Assembly: GCF_017592555.1 (NCBI RefSeq)
Contig: NZ_JAGFNS010000003.1
Location: forward strand, 3,646 to 67,645
Length of the DNA stretch: 64,000 bases
Source: Actinoplanes flavus
GTDB taxonomy: Bacteria; Actinomycetota; Actinomycetes; Mycobacteriales; Micromonosporaceae
Direction of reading: 5' to 3'
Position 1 is the stretch's first letter. Each line of letters opens with the position of its first letter. Both the position numbers and the translations under genes were made by a program. Below the pieces are notes generated by a model, which made no database searches, was not told the origin of the DNA, and was given only the letters and a program-made list of their open reading frames with translations. Below are positions 29,733 through 39,445 of this stretch, one piece after another.

Positions 29733-32237
29733 ATGGAACAGCTGATGCTCGCTCCGGCCGAAGGGCTGACCGGGGCGGAGGCCGAGGCACGGCGCCGGCG
29801 GGGCGAGGCGAACACCGCCGTGCAGGGCGGCTCGCGCGGGTACGCCGAGATCCTGCGTACCAATGTCTTCTCGTTCTTCAATCTGATCCTGTTCACGATC
29901 GGCGCCGCGCTGCTGGTGCTGGGCCGCTACAGCGACGCGCTGATCAGCGTCGGCCTGGGCCTGATCAACGCGGTGCTCAGCGCGGCCCAGGAGATCCGGG
30001 CCAAACGCAAACTGGATCGGCTGCAACTGCTGGACCGGGCCGGGGTGCTGGTGGTCCGCGACGGCCGGGAGACCGAGGTCGCCCCGGACCGGGTGGTACG
30101 CGGTGACGTGCTGCGGGTCCGCCCCGGCGACCAGATCGTGGTCGACGGCCCGCTGCTCGACGGCGGCCGCCTGGAGGCCGACGAGTCGCTGCTGACCGGC
30201 GAATCCGACCCGGTGGTCAAGCATCCCGGCGACGATCTGCGCTCGGGCAGCCTGTGCGTGGCCGGCGACGGTCACCAGCTGGCCCGGGACGTGGGCGTGC
30301 ACAGCTACGCGGGCCGGCTCACCACCGAGGCGCGGCGGGCCACCACCGACCGGACGCCGTTGCAGCGCAGCATCGAGTTCATCGTGCGGCTGGTGATGGC
30401 GCTGACCGTGCTGATGAGCGGGGCCATCCTGGCGCAGGCGGCCCTGGAGGGGTTCAGCGTGCTGCGGGTCGTGCAGATCACCGCGGTGCTGTCCGGGCTG
30501 GTGCCGTACGGGCTGTTCTTCCTGATCGCGCTCGCCTACACCGCCGGCGCGGTCCGGATCGCCCGCAGCGGCGCCCTGGTGCAGCAGGTCAACGCGGTCG
30601 AGTCGATGACCAGCGTGGACGTGATCTGCACCGACAAGACCGGCACGCTGACCACCGGGCAGCTGGTGCTGGAGGAGATCGTCCCGCTGGGCGACCACGA
30701 GTACGGCGAGGCCGCCGGGGCGCTGGGCGGCCTGGCCCACAACGCCACCACCCCGAACGTGACGGCCATGGCGATCGCCGGGTCGCTGGGCGGGCCGGTC
30801 TGGCGGGTCCGCGACGAGGTGCCGTTCTCGTCGTCGCTGCGCTGGTCGGGCCTGGTCGCCGAGGAGGGCACGTGGGTGCTCGGCGCGCCGGACGCGCTGG
30901 CCGGGCGGCTGCCGCGCCCGGTGCCGGCCACCGAGATCACCGACCGCACCGGGCGGGGGCTGCGGGTGCTGCTGCTGGCCCGTGCCGCGGACCCGGAGGG
31001 TGGGCTGCGCGACGCGGCGGGGCGCCCCGGCCTGCCGGTGCTGGAGCCGGTCGCGCTGGCCGTGCTCGCCGACGAGGTGCGCCCCGAGGTGGCCGCGGCG
31101 GTGGCCCGGTTCCGCGACGACGGGGTGGAGCTGAAAGTGCTGTCCGGCGACGATCCGCGTACCGTCGCCGCGATCGCCGCCCGGGCCGGGATCACCGGGG
31201 ACGAGCCGGTCACCGGCGCCGTCCTGGACGACCTCGACGACGCGGCGCTGGACCGGCTGGTGGCCCGGACCGGCGTGTTCGGCCGGGTCGCGCCGGAGCA
31301 CAAGGAGCGGATCGTGCGCTCGCTGCGGCGGCAGGGCCGGTACGTCGCGATGGTCGGCGACGGGGTGAACGACGCCCGCGCCCTCAAGAAGGCGCACGTC
31401 GGCGTGGCGATGCGCAGCGGCAGCGCGGTGACCCGGGACGTGGCCGACATCGTGCTGGTCGAGGACGACTTCTCGGCGCTGTCCCCGGCGCAGTACGAGG
31501 GCCGCCGGATCATCAACGGGATCGGGATCTCGCTCTACGTCTTCCTGGCCCGGGTCGCCAGTCAGGGGCTGGTCATCCTGTCGGTGACGATGCTGGGGCT
31601 GAGTTTCCCGTACTCGCCGACGCAGGTGGGCCTGACCCTGTTCACGGTGGGCATCCCGACGGTGTTCCTCACCTTCTGGGCCAAACCCACCCCGCCGGAC
31701 CCGCATCTGGCGCGCAACCTGGTGCGGTTCGTGGTGCCGGCCTCGGTGGTCACCGCCACCTTCGGCACGGCCATCTACGCCGTGTTCTACACGCTGGTCA
31801 TGCACGGTTTCGGCTCCGGTCGGGCCCCGGAGCGGATCATCCACGAGTTCGAGCGGACGACCGGCCTGATCTACGGCGTCGACGCCGACTTCACCGAGGC
31901 CTCCGCCACCATCCTGGCGCAGACCGGGCTGTCGACGTTTTTCTGCTTCGCGTCGTTCCTGCTGATCCTGTTCCTGGCGCCGCGGTCGCGGGTGTTCGCG
32001 GCGTGGACCGCGCCGACCGGGGACAAACGGCCGTCGTGGCTGGTGCTGGGGCTGATGGTGGCGTTCGGCGCGGTCCTCTGCGTACCGGTGCTGTGGCAGT
32101 ATTTCGGGCTGATGGGGCCGTCGAAGCCGGTCTTCTTCGTGGTGCTGCCGATGCTGATCCTCTGGTATCTGACGTTGACCGTGGTGTTCCGGCTGCGCCT
32201 TTTCGACCGCCTGCTCGGCCTGGAAAACCCCGATTAG
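29733..32237 (+). CDS. P-type cation-transporting ATPase (CtpE-like)
   Basis: The 834-aa protein has no N-terminal metal-binding domain. Motifs are LLTGESDP (from Thr155), the phosphorylation site ICTDKTGTLT (Asp301) and MVGDGVNDA (Gly542 onward), with membrane helices before, between and after. Lack of a CPC motif argues against copper or zinc. Overall layout and the C-terminal helix set resemble mycobacterial CtpE-type calcium pumps. The ATG at 29733 has no clear ribosome-binding site, and ATG 29745 is an alternative. It lies 65 nt after the SARP-type gene, possibly cotranscribed but with no evident functional tie. Confidence 0.9.
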   Translation: MEQLMLAPAEGLTGAEAEARRRRGEANTAVQGGSRGYAEILRTNVFSFFNLILFTIGAALLVLGRYSDALISVGLGLINAVLSAAQEIRAKRKLDRLQLLDRAGVLVVRDGRETEVAPDRVVRGDVLRVRPGDQIVVDGPLLDGGRLEADESLLTGESDPVVKHPGDDLRSGSLCVAGDGHQLARDVGVHSYAGRLTTEARRATTDRTPLQRSIEFIVRLVMALTVLMSGAILAQAALEGFSVLRVVQITAVLSGLVPYGLFFLIALAYTAGAVRIARSGALVQQVNAVESMTSVDVICTDKTGTLTTGQLVLEEIVPLGDHEYGEAAGALGGLAHNATTPNVTAMAIAGSLGGPVWRVRDEVPFSSSLRWSGLVAEEGTWVLGAPDALAGRLPRPVPATEITDRTGRGLRVLLLARAADPEGGLRDAAGRPGLPVLEPVALAVLADEVRPEVAAAVARFRDDGVELKVLSGDDPRTVAAIAARAGITGDEPVTGAVLDDLDDAALDRLVARTGVFGRVAPEHKERIVRSLRRQGRYVAMVGDGVNDARALKKAHVGVAMRSGSAVTRDVADIVLVEDDFSALSPAQYEGRRIINGIGISLYVFLARVASQGLVILSVTMLGLSFPYSPTQVGLTLFTVGIPTVFLTFWAKPTPPDPHLARNLVRFVVPASVVTATFGTAIYAVFYTLVMHGFGSGRAPERIIHEFERTTGLIYGVDADFTEASATILAQTGLSTFFCFASFLLILFLAPRSRVFAAWTAPTGDKRPSWLVLGLMVAFGAVLCVPVLWQYFGLMGPSKPVFFVVLPMLILWYLTLTVVFRLRLFDRLLGLENPD

Positions 32238-32294
32238 AAGCCGCTTTCGTACGCCGGGAGCGCGCCCGAACCCACCGGGGCCCGAGCGCCTCCG

Positions 32295-33836
32295 TCAGCC
32301 GGTGACGATCTCGTTGGTGACCAGGAACCGGGTACGTTCCCGGATGAGCGTGCGCAGGTTCTCCGCCTCGGTGGCGGTGGCCGCCGCGTCCGCCCCGTCG
32401 ACCGTGCCGATCACCGCGGTGATCGCGTCGACGGCGTTGAGCGCCGACGCGTTGCCGTAGATCCGGTTGAACAGCTCCTTGTAGGCCTTGCGGTAGTCGT
32501 CCCGGTAGGCGGCGCTGGCCAGGAAGCGTTCCTTGAGCCGGTGGCCGCTCAGGAAGCCACCGCGCCCACCGCCACCGGCCGGCATCGGCCCGGCGCCCTC
32601 CGGCAGCCGCGTGTCCTCGGGCGGCGGGACGTCACCGCCACCGCCCCGCATCCCGCCGCCCATGCTCACCGGCTCGGCCGGATCCTGGGTGGCGGAACCG
32701 GACAGGGTCAGGTTGTAGTCCCAGCCGACCACCGAGAACCGCTTGGCGGCCAGGTCGTACCAGAGGTAGTAGTTGCGGCCCGGACCGGCCATGTCGTCGA
32801 AGTTGACCAGCAGGTTCTGGACGGCCGCGTACCGGGCGAGCGACGCCACGTCGACGTGCTCGCCCAGGTGCTCGTCGAACTCGGCGTCACTCGCGCCGGT
32901 CACCCACTTGATCAGGTCGATGACCGGCTGGAGGTCCCGGCTGCCCTTCTTGGTGATCTGCTTGAAGTCGTCGGCGTACTCGGTCGGGTCGTCGCCCTGG
33001 TCGGTGAACTGGCTGGACGCCATGCTCTTGTAGAGCACCCCGTCACCGCCGATCGCGCCGGCGAAGTTCTCGTCCGGGTGCTCGACGATGAGCCGGGCCG
33101 TGGTGGGCCGGTCGTTGACGGTGAAGCTGGTGTAGGCGTACCGCTGGGTCACCTCGCCGGCCGCGGCCAGCACGTGGAGCGAGACGGCCTCGTTGAGGAC
33201 CGCCGCGCCGCCGCCCATGCCGCCGACCCGCACCGCGATCTCCCGGTGGCCCTGGTAGCGGCGGCCCTCGACGAACTCGTCGAAGCGGATCAGCCACGGC
33301 AGGTTCTCCGGCTCCTCGGTCTTGAGCGAGGTACGCCCGCCACCGCCACCCCTGCGGAAGCCGCCGCCGTCCGGGGGCCCGCCCTCAGGCATCGCGCCCT
33401 GCGGCACCGCACCCCGGCCGCCGCCGAACCCGCCCGGCCGGGCCTCGCCGTCGCGGGTGATCCCCTGCAACGTCGAGTTGCCCTTCAGCCGGATGCCGAC
33501 GCTCGGGACGGTGGTGCCGTCGACGGTGAGGTCGGCCTCCAGGTACTCCTTCTCGCCGTCTTTCCAGAACGAGTCGAGCAGTTCCTCGTACGCGTCGCTC
33601 CGGTATGTGATTTTGATCTTGTGAGCCGTGGTGGCGTCGAACAGGTCGGTGGTGCCGGCGATGTTCACCGACACCTCGTCGCCGTCGGCGTCGCTCGCGC
33701 TGGTGACCAGCGGCGCGACCCGGACCGTGCTGAACACCACGGCGAACGCCAGCAACGTCGCCGCGCAGGTGGCCAGCAGCTTCCAGTAGTGCCGGACCCG
33801 TACCGGGATCCGGTGGGCGATCCGCCGGGGCAGCAT
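32295..33836 (-). CDS. CotH kinase-family protein, membrane-anchored
   Basis: The 513-aa protein has one N-terminal membrane helix (about 18-40) and an extracytoplasmic CotH-like kinase domain. Visible parts are VGIRLKGNSTLQG, LPWLIRFDEFVEGRRYQGH, NLLVNFDDMAGPGRNYYLWYD and VGWDYNLTL, the last carrying the likely metal-binding Asp. Two Gly/Pro-rich low-complexity insertions (near residues 132-166 and 390-430) are unusual additions. CotH proteins phosphorylate spore-coat proteins in Bacillus. In actinobacteria they sit with VTC and DUF4956 genes, as here; the ATG directly follows the DUF4956 stop. Confidence 0.92.
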   Translation of the reverse strand: MLPRRIAHRIPVRVRHYWKLLATCAATLLAFAVVFSTVRVAPLVTSASDADGDEVSVNIAGTTDLFDATTAHKIKITYRSDAYEELLDSFWKDGEKEYLEADLTVDGTTVPSVGIRLKGNSTLQGITRDGEARPGGFGGGRGAVPQGAMPEGGPPDGGGFRRGGGGGRTSLKTEEPENLPWLIRFDEFVEGRRYQGHREIAVRVGGMGGGAAVLNEAVSLHVLAAAGEVTQRYAYTSFTVNDRPTTARLIVEHPDENFAGAIGGDGVLYKSMASSQFTDQGDDPTEYADDFKQITKKGSRDLQPVIDLIKWVTGASDAEFDEHLGEHVDVASLARYAAVQNLLVNFDDMAGPGRNYYLWYDLAAKRFSVVGWDYNLTLSGSATQDPAEPVSMGGGMRGGGGDVPPPEDTRLPEGAGPMPAGGGGRGGFLSGHRLKERFLASAAYRDDYRKAYKELFNRIYGNASALNAVDAITAVIGTVDGADAAATATEAENLRTLIRERTRFLVTNEIVTG

Positions 33837-34514
33837 CTACAGATCCGTCTGGTCGTACCCGGTCAGGACGGTGACCCGCTGCCCGCCGGTCCGCTCGCCC
33901 AGCTTGGTGATCAGCTCGCCCGGCTCGGCGCCCTTCTTCAGCCGGACCGTGTACATCAGCTCGGTGAGCGCGCCACCCCGGATCGACTCGATGCTGACCA
34001 GCTCGAACTCGCTGGTCAGGGTGATCAGCACATCCTGGATGCGGTCGATGTGGTTGCCGTCCGGCGGGACCTGCACCTTGACCACCTGGCGCTGCACGTT
34101 GGCGGCGAACCAGTTGAACCGGTACATCACCAGGACGATCAGGCTGATCGCGATCGCGGCCACGATGGCCAGCGTGTAGAAGCGGGTGCCGGCGGCCATG
34201 CCGACGCCCATCACCAGGAAGATGAACCCGACGTCGCGGGTCTCCTTGATGGCGTTGCGGAACCGGACCACCGACAGCGCGCCGACCAGCGCGAACGCCC
34301 GCGCGATGTTGGAACCGACGACCAGCATGATCAGCGCGATCAGCATGCCGAGGACGACCAGCGTCTGCACGTACGACTGGGAGTACGACACGTTGCGGTG
34401 GGTGAACCGGTAGACCCAGGCGATGAACGCGCTGAGCACGAACGACAGCGACAGCGCGATGGCGATGTCACCGACGCTGAACGTGCCGGAGAGATCCTGT
34501 ACTTCGAATGGCAT
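33837..34514 (-). CDS. DUF4956 membrane protein
   Basis: The 225-aa protein has four membrane helices in the first 130 residues, including the conserved ALVGALSVVRFRNAIKETRD between helices, then a cytoplasmic ferredoxin-like domain (VVKVQVPPDGNHIDRIQDVL). This matches DUF4956, whose genes travel with VTC-type polyphosphate polymerase domains and CotH genes. It starts 3 nt after the VTC gene and abuts the CotH gene. The function is unknown; a membrane platform or channel for the system is a reasonable guess. Confidence 0.92.
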   Translation of the reverse strand: MPFEVQDLSGTFSVGDIAIALSLSFVLSAFIAWVYRFTHRNVSYSQSYVQTLVVLGMLIALIMLVVGSNIARAFALVGALSVVRFRNAIKETRDVGFIFLVMGVGMAAGTRFYTLAIVAAIAISLIVLVMYRFNWFAANVQRQVVKVQVPPDGNHIDRIQDVLITLTSEFELVSIESIRGGALTELMYTVRLKKGAEPGELITKLGERTGGQRVTVLTGYDQTDL

Positions 34515-34517
34515 GGG

Positions 34518-35330
34518 TCAGACCTCGACGGTTTCGGATGCGGGGATGTGGAAGATGCTGCGCGGGGCCCTTCCGAACGCCTCGACGCTCTGGCAGTACT
34601 TGGAGACCCGGACCACCGACATGTTCAGCCGCGCGGCCAGGTCGGTGAGCCAGTAGGGAACGCGCTCGTTGGCCTTGAACTCGACCACCGACAGCCGGGC
34701 CGGCACGATCAGCCGGTTCTCCGCGTCCGCCGCGAAGTCGAAGTCGCGGTCCCGGCCACGGACCCGGGAGTCGACGGTGACGCGCAGGCCCACGTCGGCG
34801 TCCCGGCCGACGTACGCCTCCCGCTGGTAGCCGGTCATCGCGACCGGCCGCAGGTCCAGCAGCGAGATCAGTTCGAGGACCTCCTCGAGGAAGGCGGCCT
34901 GCGACGGGTCGTGTTCGACCATCCGACGGCCGTCGCACAGGTCACGGGCCAGGTGGTACGGCATCGCCACCCGCCGTTTCTGGGTGACCCGGTTGACCCG
35001 CTGCTTGATCTCGACGTGCACCGGGGTGTCGTCGCCGACGTTCGTACGGTCGCCGTAGTGGCGCACCCGCAGCTTGCGCCGGAACTTGAGGCCCTCGATC
35101 TTCTCCCAGTAGAAGCGCAGGTCCCGGGTGTCGTAGTAGGTGCTCCACACCCCGTACCCGCCGTCGGCGCCGTGGCTGTCGGCGTCCATCCGCCCGGCCA
35201 GCTCCGCCCGGAGCCCCGGCAGCAGCTCACCCGGCACCAGGTACTTGATCTCGTACCGGTTGAACGAGTGCGGTCTGCCGGGAGTCCGCAGAGCGTGACC
35301 GGCGTGATCGTCACCGAGCGATCGATTCAT
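34518..35330 (-). CDS. VTC domain protein (polyphosphate polymerase-like)
   Basis: The 270-aa protein has the triphosphate-tunnel fold pattern of VTC domains: FNRYEIKYLVP, STYYDTRDLRFYWEKI, FRRKLRVRHYGD, VHVEIKQRVN and VVEFKANERVPYW supply alternating basic and acidic tunnel residues. Yeast Vtc4 makes polyphosphate from ATP with this fold; activity in bacterial members is less certain. It heads a VTC-DUF4956-CotH operon. TAGATA ends 6 nt before the ATG, so the message may be leaderless. A Ppx/GppA phosphatase gene occurs about 22 kb away. Confidence 0.92.
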   Translation of the reverse strand: MNRSLGDDHAGHALRTPGRPHSFNRYEIKYLVPGELLPGLRAELAGRMDADSHGADGGYGVWSTYYDTRDLRFYWEKIEGLKFRRKLRVRHYGDRTNVGDDTPVHVEIKQRVNRVTQKRRVAMPYHLARDLCDGRRMVEHDPSQAAFLEEVLELISLLDLRPVAMTGYQREAYVGRDADVGLRVTVDSRVRGRDRDFDFAADAENRLIVPARLSVVEFKANERVPYWLTDLAARLNMSVVRVSKYCQSVEAFGRAPRSIFHIPASETVEV

Positions 35331-35336
35331 GCCTGT

Positions 35337-35342
35337 TATCTA
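35337..35342 (-). promoter_or_regulatory. -10 element for leaderless VTC operon
   Basis: TAGATA on the minus strand lies 6 nt upstream of the ATG at 35330, so transcription should start at the ATG itself. No good -35 is visible. Confidence 0.4.
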
Positions 35343-35437
35343 CGAGGAGCAAGAACAGAGCCAGCTCGATGACTCCTGTGAAATTCATGGGAACGGCGGA
35401 TGAACCGCGGATGCCGCATTTATGATCATCGACCGGC

Positions 35438-35466
35438 TTGCCTCCACGCGGCGCGACGTCTACGTT
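35438..35466 (+). promoter_or_regulatory. Predicted promoter for the membrane protein at 35506
   Basis: TTGCCT (35438-35443), a 17-nt spacer and TACGTT (35461-35466) predict a start near 35473 and a leader of about 33 nt containing a G-rich ribosome-binding site. Confidence 0.5.
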
Positions 35467-35505
35467 GACGGAACGTCGTTTCCCTCAATGGAACAGGGGG
35501 CACGC

Positions 35506-36171
35506 ATGCTCAGTGCGCTCTTCGGCCTGATCACCGTGGCCGAGGCGGTCCTGCTCGGCATGGTGATCGCGCTGCGCCGCCGTCGACCGGACTGGGCGCT
35601 CACCCTCCTGATCCTGGTGCTGCTCGGCCTGATCTGGGACAACGCGGTGATCGCCGTCGGCGCCACGGTCGGCGAGGGCGACACCCTGGAGGCGCTCTCG
35701 TTCCCCCGGTACGCGGCGCACGGCGTCCTCGTACCGTTGCTGATCATGGTCGGCGTGGGCCTGGCCCGCCGCCACGACGTCCGCCTCCTCGCCGGCCGCG
35801 CCGCACCGGCCGTCTTCGGCGCGGTGACCGTGCTCCTGATCGCCATCGGCATCCGGCTCGACATCGTCACCCTCGACCTGGAGCCCACCCACTACGCCGG
35901 CACCCTCCGCTACACCAACGCCGCCTCCCACGGCCCCCCGATCCCGGCGGTGGCCACCATCGGAATCCTGATCGCCATCGGCGCCCTCCTGCTGGCCCGC
36001 GCCGGCCGGCCCTGGCTCCTGGCCGGATCGATCGCCATGTTCGCGGCCGCCGCGGCCGCGGTAGCCGGCTTCTGGATCGGCAACGTCGGCGAACTGATCC
36101 TGATCCTGGCCATCTGGTTCACCGCGCGTGACCCTCGGCCGGCCGTGAGCCACGCGGGGAACCTCGCCTAG
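35506..36171 (+). CDS. Polytopic membrane protein of unknown function
   Basis: The 221-aa protein has about seven hydrophobic helices, from SALFGLITVAEAVLLGMVIAL to GNVGELILILAIWF, with short loops and no recognised motif. ATG 35506 is chosen because a GGGGG ribosome-binding site sits 6 nt before it and the first helix starts at once; ATG 35488 or 35422 would add residues without coding bias. It is a single gene with its own promoter. Relation to the divergent VTC operon is not evident. Confidence 0.7.
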   Translation: MLSALFGLITVAEAVLLGMVIALRRRRPDWALTLLILVLLGLIWDNAVIAVGATVGEGDTLEALSFPRYAAHGVLVPLLIMVGVGLARRHDVRLLAGRAAPAVFGAVTVLLIAIGIRLDIVTLDLEPTHYAGTLRYTNAASHGPPIPAVATIGILIAIGALLLARAGRPWLLAGSIAMFAAAAAAVAGFWIGNVGELILILAIWFTARDPRPAVSHAGNLA

Positions 36172-36239
36172 AGCTTCCTAGGAGGCTAGTTGCCCGGGCG
36201 GCCTCAGTGGTCGCGGCGGGTTGCCGATCGGTTTCTGTG

Positions 36240-38783
36240 ATGGGGCGTGACAACAAGCCGGCCGCGCCGGGCCGGACCGACGGCCCGGCGCTCACCACGC
36301 CCTACTCTCGGGACCGGGAGATGGCCGCCGTCTGTGCCGAACGCGACGAGGCACTGCGCGCCGCGGCCCGGCTGCGCGCCGTCCTGGACAACGCGCACGA
36401 CGCTTTCGTGTCGATGAGCGCGGACGGTGTCATCCTCGCCTGGAATCCGGCCGCCGAGCAGCTCTTCGGCTGGACCGCCGCCGAGGCGGTGGGCCGCCTG
36501 GCCACCGAGCTGATGATCCCGCCGTCGATGCGGGAGGCGCACGAGCGGGGCCTGGAACGGGCCCGCCGGTCCCGGACCTCGCATTTCGCCGGGCGGCGCC
36601 TGGAGTTCACCGTCGTCGACCGGTCCGGCCGGGAGTTCCCGGTCGAGATGACCCTCCAGACGCAGTACGAGCGGGGCGAGCCGGTCCACCACGCCTTCCT
36701 GCACGACATCACCGTCCGGACCACCGCGCGGGTCGAGCTGACGCGGGAGCGTGCCTATCTCCAGGCACTGCTGAACAGCCTGGACACCGGGGTGGCGGCC
36801 TGTGACAGCAACGGCACGCTGGCCCAGTTCAACTCCGCGATGTGCGAGATCCACGGGCTCGGGCACCAGCCGATCGGCCCGGAGTCGTGGGCGGGCACCT
36901 ACCACCTGTTCCGGGCCGACGGCCGGACCCCGATGAAGCCGGAGGAGGTGCCGCTGGCCCGCGCCTTCGCGGGCGAGTTCGTCCGGCACGAGGAGATGGT
37001 GGTCCGGGCCTCGGGCCGGCCGCCGCACTGGTTCCTCACCAACGCCCGGCCGATCGACTCCGCCGACGGTCACCGGCTCGGAGCGGTGGTGGCGATGCAC
37101 GACGTCACCGACGCGCACCGGGCCGAAGTGCTGCAACGCTGCCGGTACGCGGTGGCCCGCGCACTGGCCGAGGCCACCTCGGCCCGGGACGCCGCGATCG
37201 CCGCCGCCACCGCGATCGCCGCCGAACTGGACTGGGCCTGCGCCGAGTGCTGGGAGGTCGACGAGGAGCGGCGCCGCATCGTCCGGGTCAGCTCGTGGGG
37301 CCGGCCCGGGGCCGACCTGGCCGAGTTCTCCGGCGACACCCCGCTGGCGTTCGGCATCGGGCAGGGTCTGCCCGGGGTGGTGTGGGCGGCCGGGACCGAC
37401 GTCTGGAGCGATGACCTCGACGATCTCGTCGATCCGGGGCGGCTGCCGCCCGCTCGCCGGCTGGGGCTGCGGGCCACCATCGGCATGCCGGTGCACAGCG
37501 GCGCCCGGGTGGCCGGGGTCCTGGCGTTCTTCACCGACACCGGCGTCACCCGCGACGACGACATCCTAGCCATGCTCCGCGACGTCGCGGCACAGATCGG
37601 CCGGTTCGTGGAACGCCGCCGCGCCGAGGACCTGACCCTCGCCCTGGCCGCCGCGCGGCGCGATTTCAACCGGGTGATCGAGCAGATCAACGATTGTTTC
37701 TGGACGGTCGAGATGATGCCGGACGGCTCGGTGCGGTCGGTCTACTCCAGTCCGGGGGCCACCGGCGTCTTCGGCGGCACCCTGCCCACCGGCGCCGACA
37801 TGGCCGACACCCTGACCGAGCGGATGCACCCCGACGACAGGGAGGCGTTCCGCGCCTACCACGAACGGATCGGCACCGGCGAGCCGGCCGAGTTCGAGTG
37901 CCGGATCATCGGCTACGACGGCCGGACCCGCTGGGTGTGGACCCGCGGTGTCACCCGGCACGAGGACGGCCACCTGTACGTCGACGGGATCAGCACCAAC
38001 GTCACCGAACGGCGGGAGCTGGCCGACCAGCGAGAGCTGCTGCTGGCGAAGGAGCAGGAGCAGGTCCGCCGGCTGCGCGAGCTGGACCGGATGAAGGACG
38101 AACTGGTCGCCGTGGTCAGCCACGAGATGCGCAACCCGATCGCGATCATCGCGGCCCACACCGACGCGCTGCTGGAACAGCCGGAGTTCGCCGGACGGGC
38201 CGAGCTGGTCTCCATCGAGCGGACCAGCGCCCGCCTGATGAGCCTGGTCGAAGACCTGCTCGACCTGGCCCGTTTCGAGAGCGGGCCGACCGTGCTGGAC
38301 CCGCGGCCGGTACGCCTGGACCGGCTGCTGCGCCAGGCCGTCGAGGAGCACCGGCTCGGTGCGCCGGTGGATCTGATCACCGAGGTCGGCGATCTGCCGA
38401 TGGTGTCCGGGGACGCCGCCCGGCTCCGGCAGGTGCTGGACAACCTGCTGTCCAACGCGATCAAGTACACGCCGCCGGGCGGCACGGTCACGGTCACGGC
38501 CCGGGACGACGCCGACACCGTGACGGTGACGGTCACCGACACCGGCATCGGGATCCCGCCCGAGCAGTACCCGAAGCTGTTCACCCGCTTCTTCCGGGCC
38601 AGCACCGCGATCGACCACAAGATCAAGGGCACCGGGCTGGGACTGGCGGTCACCAAGGCGATCGTGGAGGCGCACGGCGGCACGATCGCCGCCGAGCCGG
38701 GGCCGGCGGGCGGCACCCGGTTCACCGTGACGCTGCCCCGCTCACCGGGCCAGGACCCGGCCGCGTGGCCCTGCCGCCGGTAG
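36240..38783 (+). CDS. Multi-PAS/GAF hybrid sensor histidine kinase
   Basis: In this 847-aa soluble kinase a PAS domain (about 45-165, VSMSADGVILAWNPAAEQLFGW) is followed by a second PAS (about 170-295), a GAF domain (about 300-450), a third PAS (about 460-590), a coiled linker, HisKA with VVSHEMRNPIAIIAAHTDAL (His628), and HATPase with NLLSNAIKYTPPGG, DTGIGIP and GTGLGLAV. There is no membrane segment, so it senses a cytoplasmic cue. No response regulator is adjacent. The ATG at 36240 follows a GTG and lacks a ribosome-binding site. Confidence 0.92.
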   Translation: MGRDNKPAAPGRTDGPALTTPYSRDREMAAVCAERDEALRAAARLRAVLDNAHDAFVSMSADGVILAWNPAAEQLFGWTAAEAVGRLATELMIPPSMREAHERGLERARRSRTSHFAGRRLEFTVVDRSGREFPVEMTLQTQYERGEPVHHAFLHDITVRTTARVELTRERAYLQALLNSLDTGVAACDSNGTLAQFNSAMCEIHGLGHQPIGPESWAGTYHLFRADGRTPMKPEEVPLARAFAGEFVRHEEMVVRASGRPPHWFLTNARPIDSADGHRLGAVVAMHDVTDAHRAEVLQRCRYAVARALAEATSARDAAIAAATAIAAELDWACAECWEVDEERRRIVRVSSWGRPGADLAEFSGDTPLAFGIGQGLPGVVWAAGTDVWSDDLDDLVDPGRLPPARRLGLRATIGMPVHSGARVAGVLAFFTDTGVTRDDDILAMLRDVAAQIGRFVERRRAEDLTLALAAARRDFNRVIEQINDCFWTVEMMPDGSVRSVYSSPGATGVFGGTLPTGADMADTLTERMHPDDREAFRAYHERIGTGEPAEFECRIIGYDGRTRWVWTRGVTRHEDGHLYVDGISTNVTERRELADQRELLLAKEQEQVRRLRELDRMKDELVAVVSHEMRNPIAIIAAHTDALLEQPEFAGRAELVSIERTSARLMSLVEDLLDLARFESGPTVLDPRPVRLDRLLRQAVEEHRLGAPVDLITEVGDLPMVSGDAARLRQVLDNLLSNAIKYTPPGGTVTVTARDDADTVTVTVTDTGIGIPPEQYPKLFTRFFRASTAIDHKIKGTGLGLAVTKAIVEAHGGTIAAEPGPAGGTRFTVTLPRSPGQDPAAWPCRR

Positions 38784-38833
38784 CCGATGACGCCGGCACT
38801 CCCCTTCGGCGCAGGTGGGTGGTGGTCCGGACG

Positions 38834-39262
38834 TTATCGCGAGCAGCCGGGGTCCGGTGCGTCGACGGAGAGCGGGACGCCCTTCGGGCTGACGTAGACG
38901 ACGTCCAGGATCAGCGGCTCGCTCCCCCGGTTCTCACCCAGGTGGGCGCGTGGCTCCTCCGGGGCCTCCATGAGGTTCTGCCCGGCCCGGTACCGGTGCA
39001 CCGTGACGCAGTCGGACATCCGGTGGGTGAGGGTGCCGGCGCGCACACCGGCGAAGACCAGGCCGGGGTGCCGGTGCCAGCCGGTGGTGCCGCCGGGCCG
39101 GATGGTGATCTCACGCAGCACATAGTCGGTGTCCTTCACGGTCCACTGCCAGATCACCCTGGTGGTCACCCCGGACCCGGGTGTGGCGTACGCCGGGCTC
39201 GCGGTCATCACCGCCCCGACCACGACGACACCGCCCAGGCCGACCCTGATCAAACCGCGCAT
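38834..39262 (-). CDS. Secreted cupin-domain protein
   Basis: The 142-aa protein has a signal peptide (LGGVVVVGAVMTASPAYA) and a single cupin barrel. The first cupin motif is PGGTTGWHRHPGLVFAGVRAG, with metal-type histidines, and the second region is DCVTVHRYRAGQNLMEAPEEPRAH. Two cysteines (one near the end) could pair. Start ATG 39262 is preferred over the longer 39289 frame. Small secreted cupins are common in actinobacteria and mostly uncharacterised. It is divergent from the aminotransferase gene across a 183-nt region. Confidence 0.85.
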   Translation of the reverse strand: MRGLIRVGLGGVVVVGAVMTASPAYATPGSGVTTRVIWQWTVKDTDYVLREITIRPGGTTGWHRHPGLVFAGVRAGTLTHRMSDCVTVHRYRAGQNLMEAPEEPRAHLGENRGSEPLILDVVYVSPKGVPLSVDAPDPGCSR

Positions 39263-39302
39263 CTCCACCACCCCTGTCACGACAGCCACCTGGAGGGAGA
39301 AC

Positions 39303-39315
39303 GATCAAGTTGATC
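39303..39315. promoter_or_regulatory. Short inverted repeat in a divergent region
   Basis: GATCAA-G-TTGATC lies 41 nt upstream of the cupin start and 130 nt before the aminotransferase start. It is a candidate operator; nothing else supports it. Confidence 0.35.
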
Positions 39316-39445
39316 ATCGGTGGCGGGGGCCCGTTCCTTTCCTGCGCCTTAAGCCTCCGGGAGCATCGATCATTTTGTGAACGATCCGGGCGACGTCCCC
39401 GTACCCGGTGGCGGCACCATCACCGAGGGGTTCGGGAGGACTACT

